Counted from the stretch's first letter, positions 35,040 to 44,282 are shown. The stretch: 64,000 nt of DNA from Chloroflexi bacterium 54-19 (GCA_001898225.1 MKTJ01000040.1:24917-88916), one strand, 5' to 3'. The notes: generated by a model from the letters alone, not told the origin. Translations and numbers: made by a program.

Positions 35040-36161
35040 TCAGGTAGGGTTGCCCTGGACCAGCGGGTTATCATAAGTGGCAGTCGGTTTTCTACCAAGG
35101 ATGAGTTTTTTGAAGGGTTTTTCCACGAACAAATAAAGCAGGACGGAAAAGAAGATTGAAATAAATAGGGTTATAAAAATTGCCAGGACCCCGGGGAATT
35201 TTGAGTAGTCGATAAGCTGGCCGGTCAGGGCGATACAGAAATAATGGACCAGGTAAAAAGAGTAACTGGCCTCACCGAGAAATACCAGCACCCTGATACT
35301 GAGTAGCTTCTGTAACCAGGTCGAATAGCGGGCCAGGTAGAAAATCAGGTAGGCAAAGAAAAGAGAATTCAGGTTTCCCAGGTTGAAAACAGGCGCGAAC
35401 GGTTCGAACATCAAAAAGATTGTTAAAGCAATTGAAAGAGCTACGAGACCAGAGGCCTGTGCCAGTTCTCTCCCGGTGACCGGGCGGTTTCTCAACCTAT
35501 CAAAGATCAGGGCGGCCAGGCAGCCCAGCAGAAAATCGGCCAGGTGGGGTAAAGGGAAAATGTAAGCCCACAGGTAGGAAATTGTTTCTTCGACGCCGGT
35601 CGCGGGGTCTGGCACAAAAGCCAGGATTACCACGTAGCAAACCAGCGCGAGATAAATAACAATCCCGGTCTGATAAAGGGCTTTGAGGTAAGTAAGTTTC
35701 TTTAGCAGAAACAAGAAAATAAACGGGAAAGCGATATAGAAAAATATCTCGACGCTGACGCTCCAGGCCACCGGGTTGAAACTCAAAACCTTATTTTTAT
35801 CGAATAGCCAGGCCTGGGTCATGGTTAAATGTGGCAGGAAATCACCAAAATAACCGGGAGTCGGCTGGAAACTGAACAGGATAAAGGGAGCCAACACCAG
35901 GAAATAAACGGGATAAATCCGGGCAAATCTCGCCCGGTAGAAATTGCCGATAGCCGAGAAAAAGCTTAAAGAAAACCTGGAATAATAGTTGTAGCAGATG
36001 ACAAATCCGCTGAGGGTAAAAAAGAGGGTCACGCCGTTGGAGCCAAACGGGAACAAAAACCAGATATGCAAAGTGGCCGGGGAGACATGGTACATGAATA
36101 CCATGAAGGCGGCGATAAACCTTAACCCGGTCAGGGAATTTATCTGATTCTTGTCTTTCAA
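35040..36161 (-). CDS. Acyltransferase family 3 membrane protein (OafA/YrhL-like)
   Basis: About 373 residues with ten membrane helices if a TTG at 36161 is used; the frame is open to an ATG at 36233. The N-terminal signature INSLTGLRFIAAFMVFMYHV with its His, the FTLSGFVICYNYYSRF helix and the loop FYRARFARIYPVYF are those of acyltransferase 3 proteins, which O-acetylate sugars in envelope polysaccharides. The C-terminal part has VEKPFKKLI, typical of the end of this family. Likely target: an exopolysaccharide or lipid-linked sugar. It is divergent from polA. Confidence 0.85.
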   Translation of the reverse strand: MKDKNQINSLTGLRFIAAFMVFMYHVSPATLHIWFLFPFGSNGVTLFFTLSGFVICYNYYSRFSLSFFSAIGNFYRARFARIYPVYFLVLAPFILFSFQPTPGYFGDFLPHLTMTQAWLFDKNKVLSFNPVAWSVSVEIFFYIAFPFIFLFLLKKLTYLKALYQTGIVIYLALVCYVVILAFVPDPATGVEETISYLWAYIFPLPHLADFLLGCLAALIFDRLRNRPVTGRELAQASGLVALSIALTIFLMFEPFAPVFNLGNLNSLFFAYLIFYLARYSTWLQKLLSIRVLVFLGEASYSFYLVHYFCIALTGQLIDYSKFPGVLAIFITLFISIFFSVLLYLFVEKPFKKLILGRKPTATYDNPLVQGNPT

Positions 36162-36320
36162 ATTTCGCTCTTTTTTAGCCTGGACAATTGTTGCTTTTCT
36201 TATTTTAGCTTTCAGTAGAAGTTGCCACAACAAGCCATTTTTCCTATCCTGCTACTTCAAAAATGAAAGGACGCCAAAAATCCTGATTTTGGGAATATTC
36301 TATGTTGAAAAGTGGACAGG

Positions 36321-36352
36321 TCTGGATAAGTCGTGGATAAAACTGTTGATAA
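36321..36352 (+). promoter_or_regulatory. Three DnaA-box-like 9-mers upstream of polA
   Basis: TCTGGATAA (36321), CGTGGATAA (36332) and TGTTGATAA (36344), all in the same direction, each one base away from the DnaA-box complement TGTGGATAA. Their starts are 11 and 12 bases apart, about one helical turn. They end 7 bases before the -35. Confidence 0.5.
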
Positions 36353-36358
36353 AGGGGG

Positions 36359-36387
36359 GTGACAGGTTGGCACTTTTCGGGTAGAAT
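36359..36387 (+). promoter_or_regulatory. Promoter of polA
   Basis: GTGACA, 17 bp, TAGAAT; predicted transcription start about 36394. Confidence 0.7.
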
Positions 36388-36410
36388 CAGAGTAGTAAAA
36401 TTGTTCTAAA

Positions 36411-38669
36411 ATGAGTTATAATGCAGGTATTGTAACTGGTATAGGGCAACTTTACGGGACACCTCGGAAGGTAAGGCCTGCTTCAAAAAGAACTGGGAAC
36501 GACAACGGCATGGAACTCAAAGAACGCAGTCAGAAAGTTACCTGGGGCCTCGAACCGGCCTCCTTAACTTCGGACGACAACATCGATAATATTGACAGCA
36601 TCGAGATTGACGAGACCGAGCTTCTGCCTGCCTCTCCGCCGACCTTCTCTCCCGGTGACGCCGAATTCCTGGCCGACGAAGTTTATATCGAACTGAACCG
36701 CCTACACCAGACCCGCTTACAGGCTGCTCGCGCTGCTGCCCGCCCACCGGTCGCGCCAAAGGCCGCGCCGCCGGTCCAGGCTTCCCGTCCGGCCCCGCCC
36801 CCACCACCGGCGCCCGTGGCTAAAGCCGCTCCCCGGAGGTCGCGTGGGCTGGTCCAGGTTGAGGAATTTAAAGGTGACCAGTTTCCTATTCTTCCGATAA
36901 CCGGGATGCCGCCGATTCACTACGAACTCATTACCGACGAGGAACACCTTAAACAGGCTGTCGAAGCCCTCAAAGATGAGCCGGTCCTCTCGGTCGATAC
37001 CGAAACGAGCGGCCTCGACCCTTATGAAGCGAAATTGCTGCTGGTCCAGGTGGCCTCGCCCCAGATGTGCTATATCATTGATGCCGTCCGGGTGCCGCTT
37101 GATGCCCTGAAGCCCTTGCTCGAAAACGAAAAGTCGCTAAAGCTGTTGCAAAACGCCAAGTTCGACTACGAAATGATCAAGCAAAATACGGGCATCACTC
37201 TGAACAACCTTTACGATACCATGCTGGCCGAGCGGCTTCTCACTGCCGGGCTGGGCATGGAAGTAAACCTCGCTGCTATAACCAAGCGTTACCTGGGCGA
37301 AGTGATGGACAAGTCGGTCCGAAAAACTTTCTACGGCCAGTCCTCGCTAAACCTGACGCCCGAACAACTTGCTTACGCCGCCAAAGACGTTATCGCGCTG
37401 TTCCCGATTTACGCCATGCAACTGGAAAAACTCAAGAAAGAGAAGTTGCTGACCGTGGCCGACCTCGAATTCAAGTGCGTCCAGGCGGTGGGTGACCTCG
37501 AACTGAACGGCTGTAAATTGGACGTGGTCAAATGGCGCAAAATCCTGGAAGGCGTGGCCGAGAAACGAGACGCGGTTCGGACCGAATTGATGGAACTGCT
37601 GCCGAGCGGTGGGGCGCGCCAGTCTTCTATGTTTGGCGGCGACGAATATCTTATCAACCTGAACAGCGGTCCCCAGATTATTGCCGAGTTCGGTAGGCTG
37701 GGTATCACGTTAGAGGATACCTCCGAAGCCACGCTTAGCAAGCACAATCACCCGGCGGCCAAAAAGCTGTTGGAGTATCGCGGCCACGAAAAGACCCTCG
37801 GTTCTTTCGGTGAAGGTCTCCTTTCACTTATCAGCAAGAAGACCGGGCGGATTCACCCCGACTTTATCCAGTACGGCGCGGATACGGGCCGCTTCTCCTG
37901 CTCCAACCCGAACGTCCAGCAAATCCCGGCGACCTCGGACTTCCGGGCCTGTTTTATCGCCGAGCCGGGCTACAAACTGGTCACCTGTGACTATTCCCAG
38001 GCTGAGTTGCGGATTCTGGCCGAGTTGAGCCTGGACGAAGGTTTTGTAAACGCCTTCCGTTCCGGTGGCGACCTTCACATCCTGGCGGCCAGCCAGATGT
38101 TCGGGATTAAGCCCGAAGAAGTCACCAAGACCCAGCGTTCCCAGGCCAAGGCTATCAACTTCGGTCTCGCTTACGGGATGGGGCCGCAGGGTCTGGCCTT
38201 GCGGATTGACAAGACGGTTGAGGAAGCCCGCGAACTGATTAACGCTTACTTCAAGGCCTTTAGTGGGGTAGCGAAATGGCTTGAAAAGGCCGGGCGCGAC
38301 TCGGTTAAGCTCGGCTACAGCCCGACCCCGCTCGGTCGCAAACGCTACTATCATATCCCCGATAGCTCCGACCCCGATTATCGCCGCAAGGTTTCGGAAA
38401 TCGAGCGCCGGGGCAAGAACGCGCCTATCCAGGGCGCTAACGCCGACATGACCAAAATGGCCCTGGTCTTCCTTCGCGAGAAGTTGAGCGGTTATGATGC
38501 TCGCGTGGTGAATACGGTCCACGACGAAATCGTGGTCGAGGTGCGCGAGGACCAGGCTGAGGAAGTCTGCAAACTGGTCGAACACGAAATGATACGGGCA
38601 GCCATGGAAGTCGTGCGCGAAGTGCCGATGGTTGCCGATGCCAAAGTGGGTGATTACTGGTCGAAGTAA
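36411..38669 (+). CDS. polA: DNA polymerase I, 3'-5' exonuclease and polymerase domains only
   Basis: 752 residues (an ATG at 36510 would give 719). An N-terminal Pro/Ala-rich linker (about 90-155) replaces the 5' nuclease domain of long PolA. The 3'-5' exonuclease (about 165-345) has VLSVDTETSGLDP, NAKFDYEMI and AYAAKDVIALFPIY. The polymerase domain has motif A VTCDYSQAELRILAELS, the O helix RSQAKAINFGLAYGMG and motif C NTVHDEIVVEV, all intact. It should function in gap filling and Okazaki-fragment processing with a separate flap nuclease. Start choice is uncertain: the first ATG is only about 17 bases from the predicted transcript start and has no ribosome site. Confidence 0.93.
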   Translation: MSYNAGIVTGIGQLYGTPRKVRPASKRTGNDNGMELKERSQKVTWGLEPASLTSDDNIDNIDSIEIDETELLPASPPTFSPGDAEFLADEVYIELNRLHQTRLQAARAAARPPVAPKAAPPVQASRPAPPPPPAPVAKAAPRRSRGLVQVEEFKGDQFPILPITGMPPIHYELITDEEHLKQAVEALKDEPVLSVDTETSGLDPYEAKLLLVQVASPQMCYIIDAVRVPLDALKPLLENEKSLKLLQNAKFDYEMIKQNTGITLNNLYDTMLAERLLTAGLGMEVNLAAITKRYLGEVMDKSVRKTFYGQSSLNLTPEQLAYAAKDVIALFPIYAMQLEKLKKEKLLTVADLEFKCVQAVGDLELNGCKLDVVKWRKILEGVAEKRDAVRTELMELLPSGGARQSSMFGGDEYLINLNSGPQIIAEFGRLGITLEDTSEATLSKHNHPAAKKLLEYRGHEKTLGSFGEGLLSLISKKTGRIHPDFIQYGADTGRFSCSNPNVQQIPATSDFRACFIAEPGYKLVTCDYSQAELRILAELSLDEGFVNAFRSGGDLHILAASQMFGIKPEEVTKTQRSQAKAINFGLAYGMGPQGLALRIDKTVEEARELINAYFKAFSGVAKWLEKAGRDSVKLGYSPTPLGRKRYYHIPDSSDPDYRRKVSEIERRGKNAPIQGANADMTKMALVFLREKLSGYDARVVNTVHDEIVVEVREDQAEEVCKLVEHEMIRAAMEVVREVPMVADAKVGDYWSK

Positions 38670-38999
38670 TGCGCTTGCGACCCGCCCGGTGGAATTTATC
38701 TTTGCCCGCCTCCCGACACGAGAATGGGCTTTATCTCGTCTTTCCCGGTTTAGCTACAAAATGGCTAGCCTCCGGTGGTCTGCGTTTGTGGCAGCGCTAC
38801 CGGGGTGGAGATAGTGTTGCCTGGTTTCAGGCGACACTATTTTCATTTTATAGCTTGTTTATCTGTATTTTTTGTAACCAGGGCGCGAATTGTGCGTTAT
38901 CATGGTAGGTATGGGGCACAAAAGGGACTATCAGCGAAATTAAAAAGTAAAATGTAACAGGTAGATTTGTACCAGCACAGGAAAAGGTAAGGTCACACG
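38670..38999. other. Gene-free stretch downstream of polA
   Basis: 330 bases with the polA terminator at 38811-38850; the remainder has no coding frame with a ribosome site until the lipoprotein gene. Confidence 0.55.
38811..38850 (+). terminator. Intrinsic terminator of polA
   Basis: A 13-bp stem (ATAGTGTTGCCTG / CAGGCGACACTAT, one G-T pair) with a four-base loop and T-rich tail, about 140 bases after the polA stop. Confidence 0.82.
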
Positions 39000-40397
39000 A
39001 TGACTAAATTCAGGGTTAAAGGTATATTTTTTGGACTGATAGCGGTTTTAATCCTTTCGCTGGGCCTGGCGGCTTGCGGCGATTCACCTACTGCGACCCC
39101 GTCCGCGACTTCACCCAGCGCGCCTCCCGCCACGACGGCAGCGGTTACTACGACCCAGGCGGTCCCGACCACCGCGCCCGCTACTACCCCCGCCGGGGTT
39201 AGCCCGATTCCGACCGTCACTGCCCCGGCTGTCACGACCGCGCCCCCTACGACGGCAGTCGCCACGACCGCGCCAGCGACCACAACCGCGCCAGCAACCA
39301 CGGCTACAATGCTGGCTTACATTGACGCGGGAAATCTCAATATAATTGATTCAAACGGGAATAATAAGAAAACCGTATTCACGGCTAACGGTCAGCAGGT
39401 AGCGACCGGCCGGCCCGATTGGTCGCCCGACAACAAAAATTTAGTGGTGGCGGTACAGTTAAACGGCGGGGCGAACCAGCTTTTCGTGGCCGGGGTAAGT
39501 GGCGAAACTCGCCAGTTAATCCCCACTCAGCCCGGAGGCACCAGCGACAGCGACCCCAAATGGTCGCCCGATGGTAAGACGGTGGCGTTTACCCGCACCT
39601 TTGATAATGATAAAAATGGCAAGTTCGAGCCGGGCGACCAGCACGAGGTCTGGCTGGTAGACCAGGACGGCCAGAATCCCCGCAAACTGGCGACCGGACA
39701 ACAGGCCAGTTGGGCTCCCGATAGCAAACGGATTGCCTATGTCACCAACGGCACTATCAAACCCGACCTGGCTGCGCCCCAGGATAACGCCCTGCACCTG
39801 ATTAACTCCCAGGGCCGGAATGACTGGGAACCGGTTAATGTCTCCAAGATTCCGACCGACCTTTCCGACAAAGGGTATCCGTTTGGCCCCAGCACGCTTT
39901 TCCTGCAATATCCGACCTGGCTGGATGGCGGCAAAACTATCGGCTTTACGACAATCGGGCATAGCGGCCTGGTGATTACGATAAATTCCAGCACCGGCAA
40001 AGACCTCACAGTCTGGGATACCCAGTACGAAGGGGGCTTTGGCGCGACCGATAGCATCGCCAAAGGTACCCTCCTGACCTACCAGGCGTTCCCGCCCAGC
40101 GGTTACAGCACGGTCCGGCTTATAGATATTTCCGGCACGCCTAACCTGGAAAAATTTGGCGGGTTGAATATCGGCAGTCCCCAGGAGAAAGTCGTTGCGC
40201 TTTACCCGGCCCTGAGCGGCAGCGGCAGCGCGACCCTGGCCTACTTCAAGGTGAACAGTTCGGACGCCACCGCGACCGACCCTAAACAGTTGAACGGCAG
40301 CCTGGTGGTGGTTCCCCTGGCTAACGGCGCAAATAGCACCGTCCAGGAGAAAGAGCTTGCCACAGGTAACATCCAGGCGATTGCCTGGAGCAAATAG
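39000..40397 (+). CDS. Lipoprotein with PD40/TolB-like beta-propeller
   Basis: 465 residues; ATG with AAGGTAAGG upstream. A lipoprotein signal (IFFGLIAVLILSLGLAACGDS, lipobox LAAC) is followed by an about 75-residue Thr/Ala/Pro linker, then at least five WD40-like PD40 repeats: PDWSPDNKNLVVAV, PKWSPDGKTVAF, ASWAPDSKRIAY and similar. The family includes TolB and dipeptidyl-peptidase-type propellers; without a peptidase domain it is probably a binding or scaffold lipoprotein. A terminator shared with the next gene follows. Confidence 0.82.
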   Translation: MTKFRVKGIFFGLIAVLILSLGLAACGDSPTATPSATSPSAPPATTAAVTTTQAVPTTAPATTPAGVSPIPTVTAPAVTTAPPTTAVATTAPATTTAPATTATMLAYIDAGNLNIIDSNGNNKKTVFTANGQQVATGRPDWSPDNKNLVVAVQLNGGANQLFVAGVSGETRQLIPTQPGGTSDSDPKWSPDGKTVAFTRTFDNDKNGKFEPGDQHEVWLVDQDGQNPRKLATGQQASWAPDSKRIAYVTNGTIKPDLAAPQDNALHLINSQGRNDWEPVNVSKIPTDLSDKGYPFGPSTLFLQYPTWLDGGKTIGFTTIGHSGLVITINSSTGKDLTVWDTQYEGGFGATDSIAKGTLLTYQAFPPSGYSTVRLIDISGTPNLEKFGGLNIGSPQEKVVALYPALSGSGSATLAYFKVNSSDATATDPKQLNGSLVVVPLANGANSTVQEKELATGNIQAIAWSK

Positions 40398-40420
40398 AAC
40401 CCGCCTGGAAGTCTGTAAAA

Positions 40421-40461
40421 ACAAAGGTGTCCGGTTAGTAAAATGGCCGGACACCTTTTGT
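40421..40461. terminator. Bidirectional intrinsic terminator
   Basis: AAAGGTGTCCGG/CCGGACACCTTT, 12 bp stem, with A and T runs on both flanks, between convergent genes. Confidence 0.87.
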
Positions 40462-41226
40462 TTATTTTCTTTCCACGAATTCCTGCAACCCCTCCCACTC
40501 TTTCCAGATGTCGGTCAGGATGTTTAGGCCGTAATCGTTATGACTTTCGGTCATTAGCCGGAAGAAAGTGGCGTACCGGATGTAAGGTGAAAAATTAGGA
40601 CCGACCGCGTGGGCAAGCTGGTAGTGAGCCAGGATGGCGTCCCCGGCTTTGGCCTTGATTTGCAGGGGTTCGCCCAGGTCGATTGGCGGCATGCCTTCCA
40701 AAAGTTTGGCGGGGCCGTGTTCTTTGAAGTAAGCTTCAAAACGGTGGTGACTACCGGGCCAGACCGTCAGGTTGCCCATTTCTTCGTGGGGAATATCGCT
40801 CAAAAAGACCCCTACCAGGGCCGTAAAGCTTAATATTTTTCCCTCCGGTACGCCGTTGAGCGGGGTATACATGCCGTCGAGATGAGGGTGAAGTTCGTAA
40901 TCAGGGGTGCGCTGGCGGGGGAAGCGCAGGGCGATTTGCCCATCATCGCCCACCGGGAAAATCCGGCCCGGCTGCGTGAGCGCCTCCGCTACGCCAGGAA
41001 GGGGTGTTTCCTTAAAGAGGTTCAAAATCGCCGGGTCGTGCCGCAGTTCGGGACAAAAACTCTGGCTGTTATAGGTCGCAATCCGGTCGGGCGGAAGGCC
41101 CTGCCAGCCCAACGAGTTATTTATCGCCCACAGGGCGCGCTCTACCAGTTCGAGAGGGACAATCCCCGGCAGCAATATAAAACCTTGCCGGTAAAACTCT
41201 GCTTTCTGGTCTCTGCTGAGTTCCAT
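40462..41226 (-). CDS. PhyH-type Fe(II)/2-oxoglutarate dioxygenase
   Basis: 254 residues. A phytanoyl-CoA-dioxygenase family protein (PF05721-like): the HxD ligands are in LHPHLDGMY, and the distal His and the Arg that would bind 2-oxoglutarate are in LAHAVGPNFSPYIRYATFFRL. GIVPLELVERALWAI and GDAILAHYQ are also characteristic. Possible substrates range from lipids to halogenated or ectoine-like small molecules; none can be chosen. Promoter with extended -10 at 41290-41298. Confidence 0.8.
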   Translation of the reverse strand: MELSRDQKAEFYRQGFILLPGIVPLELVERALWAINNSLGWQGLPPDRIATYNSQSFCPELRHDPAILNLFKETPLPGVAEALTQPGRIFPVGDDGQIALRFPRQRTPDYELHPHLDGMYTPLNGVPEGKILSFTALVGVFLSDIPHEEMGNLTVWPGSHHRFEAYFKEHGPAKLLEGMPPIDLGEPLQIKAKAGDAILAHYQLAHAVGPNFSPYIRYATFFRLMTESHNDYGLNILTDIWKEWEGLQEFVERK

Positions 41227-41289
41227 AACTTTCTTTGCCTGTATCCTTTCCGGCTAACCCACGAACAGAACTTTAGGTTAGCTAGATGT

Positions 41290-41298
41290 ATTATATCA
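41290..41298 (-). promoter_or_regulatory. Extended -10 promoter of the dioxygenase gene
   Basis: Minus strand TGA-TATAAT, about 65 bases before the ATG. Confidence 0.55.
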
Positions 41299-41353
41299 GG
41301 CCAGGGAAGTTTCTACCAGACTTTTTGCCGCGCAAAGGTTAAGAATTTCGAAA

Positions 41354-42082
41354 TTAGAACCGGTCGCTGGAAAACTGGTCCGCCGTGAACTTTTTAAGAT
41401 CGCGGATACCCGGAATGACCAGGTCGGGCCGGGCCTGGGCCAATTCTTTCGGGTCGTGGGCGTACTTGCCCTGTTTGACCAGCACGGTTGTAATCCGTTC
41501 CTCGAAGTATTCTTTCATGAAGTTGAGCAGGCTCGGTTTGTCCTCGACCATGACGTAGTGATAGGCCGGGAGGGCCAGTTCAATATCTTCCAGGTGATGC
41601 TGTTTGTGGGCGTAAATCAAAACGTCGCCGTTGACCGCCCGCGCCAGGCCGCTCGTCACGATTTTGCGTAGCTGGAAAGAGGGGTCGCCGTCCGAAAGAA
41701 TAATCGGGCGACCGATGGTATTCAGGTAGGCCAGCACCTCGAAGACGCCTGGAAAAATATATTTGCGATAGGGAAAATCGTTCCAGAGACGGTAGAGACG
41801 GTGATACAGGGTTTTGTCGGTGAATTCCGGTTCGATCCGTTTGAGCGTGAGGGGAATATCCACCACATCGGTTTCTTTGCGGACAATTTCGTACAGTTCC
41901 CAGAACCGGGTTGCTCTATCCGGCCCTATCATTTCAATCATCTGGTTTGAAACATCGGTTTTGACCAGGTCGTTGTTAATCAGGGTGTTGTCAACGTCAA
42001 TCATAAAAGCCAGTTTAGCTTTTACGGCGTAAATATCGGTATCAATTTCGCCAGGCAAAAGATACAGGCTACCCTCTAGCAT
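41354..42082 (-). CDS. HAD-superfamily hydrolase
   Basis: 242 residues; ATG with AAAGAGG six bases upstream. Motif I is FMIDVDNTLINN (the nucleophile D-x-D), motif II LSDGDPS, and motif IV HYVMVEDKPSLL. The first 25 residues form an extra strand before motif I. It is a Mg-dependent phosphatase or phosphotransferase with unknown substrate. It lies 47 bases after the SH3b gene on the same strand. Confidence 0.85.
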   Translation of the reverse strand: MLEGSLYLLPGEIDTDIYAVKAKLAFMIDVDNTLINNDLVKTDVSNQMIEMIGPDRATRFWELYEIVRKETDVVDIPLTLKRIEPEFTDKTLYHRLYRLWNDFPYRKYIFPGVFEVLAYLNTIGRPIILSDGDPSFQLRKIVTSGLARAVNGDVLIYAHKQHHLEDIELALPAYHYVMVEDKPSLLNFMKEYFEERITTVLVKQGKYAHDPKELAQARPDLVIPGIRDLKKFTADQFSSDRF

Positions 42083-42129
42083 TTTAAGCCTCTTTCATAA
42101 ACTTCAATTCCTAAATTTGCCTTAAACTT

Positions 42130-42741
42130 TTATGAAGTCGCCAACTCGCGGGCGTAACTTTCCGCCTCGGCCCTGGTCTGGCGCACTTCCATATAGGCAG
42201 CGGAAACCCAGAGACCCTCGGTGGTCTGGTACCAGCCGCCGCTCCGGCTGCTCAGTTCCACGATGTCACCACTTTTTAAAGATTTTATCACAGTTGCATC
42301 GGTATTAGGGGCACTCCGCAGATTTAATATCTTCGAGGTCACGACCCCGTAACCCTGGATTTGCGGTTTGGTTGGGTTTTTAGCGACTATGAGGGTGGGG
42401 GTAGGGGCAATCGCCGCGCCGGATGGGCCGGGCGTAGCCGAGGTAGTTGCCTGGGCGCTCGCCTGGGTAATAGCAGTCTGGCCCGGACCGGGTTGCGCCG
42501 CCTGGACCGAAGCGCCGGGGGTCGCGCCGCTTTTTATCTCAATGCCGGGGCGGTTGAGGGCGAACAGAAACCAGCCGCCGCTTATTACCACGAGTAAAAA
42601 GAAAAAAAATAGCGGGGTGCGCCAGGGGCTTTTAGCTTTCTTGGAAGTAGCGCTGAGGGGGCTGGTAGCCGCCGGGAAGGCGGATTTCGCCTGGTAATTT
42701 GTCTTGGCCGGGGTTAAGTTTTTGTCTTTTTCTTTAGTCAT
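42130..42741 (-). CDS. Membrane-anchored SH3b-domain protein
   Basis: 203 residues; ATG with AAGG upstream. A Lys/Pro-rich cytoplasmic start, one membrane helix (about 47-63, TPLFFFFLLVVISGGWFLF), a Ser/Thr/Ala/Pro/Gln linker (about 75-125) and a C-terminal bacterial SH3 domain (about 128-195): ILNLRSAPNTDATVI, LKSGDIVELSSRSGGWYQ and GLWVSAAYMEV. SH3b domains bind peptidoglycan peptides or other wall components. It precedes the HAD gene. Confidence 0.82.
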   Translation of the reverse strand: MTKEKDKNLTPAKTNYQAKSAFPAATSPLSATSKKAKSPWRTPLFFFFLLVVISGGWFLFALNRPGIEIKSGATPGASVQAAQPGPGQTAITQASAQATTSATPGPSGAAIAPTPTLIVAKNPTKPQIQGYGVVTSKILNLRSAPNTDATVIKSLKSGDIVELSSRSGGWYQTTEGLWVSAAYMEVRQTRAEAESYARELATS

Positions 42742-42777
42742 CTGGCCTTACTTGAAACCGTTTTTCACGACGCTTTT

Positions 42778-42786
42778 ATTATACCA
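42778..42786 (-). promoter_or_regulatory. Extended -10 promoter of the SH3b gene
   Basis: Minus strand TGG-TATAAT about 40 bases before the start codon. Confidence 0.55.
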
Positions 42787-42847
42787 CAGGCGCTTTAAGC
42801 CCTGGCGTGGGAGAAGTCCGGTTTCAAGTAGGGCTGTTGGTTACAAC

Positions 42848-43075
42848 CTAGCATTCGGTCTGTTTGAGGGTTTCGCCACCGACCACCCACTCCTGGCGGA
42901 GCAGTTCGGCCCGGTAGGCTGCCGAAACTTTTCGGGGGCGGTGATTAAGCGATTTCCACCAGGAAACCAGGTTTTCCCTCAGACTTGTCTTTAGCATGGT
43001 TATTTTGCACCGGTTTCGCAGGGCCTTCAGGTCGTTGATATGGTCCAGGGCCAGGTCATATTTCATAAAATCCAT
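42848..43075 (-). CDS. Small basic hypothetical protein
   Basis: 75 residues with AAAGGATGG just upstream of the ATG. The sequence is helical and basic (LRNRCKITMLKTSLRENLVSWW), with no recognised domain. A similar short open frame would be unlikely to keep a ribosome site by chance, so I call it a real but unassigned gene. Confidence 0.5.
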   Translation of the reverse strand: MDFMKYDLALDHINDLKALRNRCKITMLKTSLRENLVSWWKSLNHRPRKVSAAYRAELLRQEWVVGGETLKQTEC

Positions 43076-43159
43076 TTTAGTTCCATCCTTTCGATTGATG
43101 TTTTAATAAGTAATTCGAAACAACATTATATAATTATCTAAACTTTAACCGCTAAAGAA

Positions 43160-43178
43160 AGGCCGCACAAGACGGCCT
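43160..43178 (-). terminator. Intrinsic terminator of the ArsR-type gene
   Basis: AGGCCG/CGGCCT with a seven-base loop and a T-rich tail on the minus strand, about 25 bases after its stop codon. Confidence 0.55.
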
Positions 43179-43202
43179 GGTTTATCAAAATTTTATAAAA
43201 GG

Positions 43203-44282
43203 TTAGCCTAGTAAGAAAGAACTGGCCTGGGTTAGCAAGTAGCGCAACCGGGCCGCGTCCAGCACATAGTAGACCCGGTGTTCGATACGTTCGAGATGGA
43301 CGGTCCGGGTTTTCTCAAGCTGCGAGAGGTGGTAAAAGACCGTCGCGTTCGAGATACCCAGCATTTTTGCCAGTTCCTGCCCGTAATGAGGCCGCTCCAC
43401 CAGGGCCCGCACGATTTCGAGGCGCGTTTTATCCCCAAGAGTGTTGAAGATATTTGCCAGTTCGGCGGTATCGAGCGCAGGTGGTTCTTCCGGCTCGACC
43501 TCATTATTCTGTAAAATTGCCACTTCCCGGTTAAAAGCCAGGATAAGCCCGGTTTCCTCCCGGTTTTCGACGGCGGTCAGGGACGAACCGTCAAAAGAAC
43601 AGGGCGCCAGGATATATTTTTCGTAAAGCCCACCTTTTTCCGACAGGTGCAAGTTCGTCAGACCCGTTACCATACGGATGGGGCCGATTTCGTTAATCCG
43701 GGACCGGCATTGTTCGGCCACTTCCTGTTGGAGTTGGGCCCGGTGGTCGGCTTCCGGCTGCAAAATGACGTACCAGAAATGCTCTATAAGTTCGGCCAGG
43801 TCGTCCCTGGTTTCGGTAGTATTAAAGACAATATCGGTCAGGATTTCGATTTTGTCTTCGGATATAACCATGTTTGACCGGATATGCTCTAACAGTTTTT
43901 CCCGGTCGGCCAGCAGTTCGTCAATGTTACGGGCGGGCGGGTTATTCCGGTAAATCCGGCCAAACCCCAGGAGGGTTTCGGACAGGTCGCTGAGCGGCAT
44001 CTGGTTCAGGGCCTGTAAAAAGCTGGGTACTTCGGCGGCGTAACTTTCTTCAAGCAGGCTCAAAAGCCCCATGCCGGGATAGCACTCGTGGTTAAATAGC
44101 CGTTCCACATTGGCTAAAAGGCGGGGCCGGAGTTGCTTTTGAAGCCGCCGGTACAACTGGCCGAGTTCGTCGCTATCTTCGGCGCAACTGGCGTCGGCCA
44201 TGGCCGATAGTAAGCGTAACACGTCAGCAACGGGCGAGGTGACTATGCGTATTTCGACCCTTTTTTCACTCTTTACAGTCAT
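43203..44282 (-). CDS. ArsR-type transcriptional regulator with large N-terminal domain
   Basis: 359 residues from the ATG (a TTG 12 bases upstream is possible). Residues about 1-255 are a helical domain of unknown family that probably senses a ligand or binds a partner (LRLLSAMADASCAEDSDELGQLYRRL onward). The C-terminal 85 residues are an ArsR winged helix: IFNTLGDKTRLEIVRALVERPHYGQELAKMLGISNATVFYHLSQLEK. Metal-binding Cys pairs of ArsR/SmtB are absent from that part. It is divergent from the MFS transporter and probably controls it. It has a perfect-spacing promoter of its own. Confidence 0.85.
   Translation of the reverse strand: MTVKSEKRVEIRIVTSPVADVLRLLSAMADASCAEDSDELGQLYRRLQKQLRPRLLANVERLFNHECYPGMGLLSLLEESYAAEVPSFLQALNQMPLSDLSETLLGFGRIYRNNPPARNIDELLADREKLLEHIRSNMVISEDKIEILTDIVFNTTETRDDLAELIEHFWYVILQPEADHRAQLQQEVAEQCRSRINEIGPIRMVTGLTNLHLSEKGGLYEKYILAPCSFDGSSLTAVENREETGLILAFNREVAILQNNEVEPEEPPALDTAELANIFNTLGDKTRLEIVRALVERPHYGQELAKMLGISNATVFYHLSQLEKTRTVHLERIEHRVYYVLDAARLRYLLTQASSFLLG

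Noticed and set aside
39516..40454. A 312-codon minus-strand frame opposite the PD40 lipoprotein
   Set aside because: Shadow of a GC-rich gene; the plus strand has a lipobox and clear PD40 repeats.
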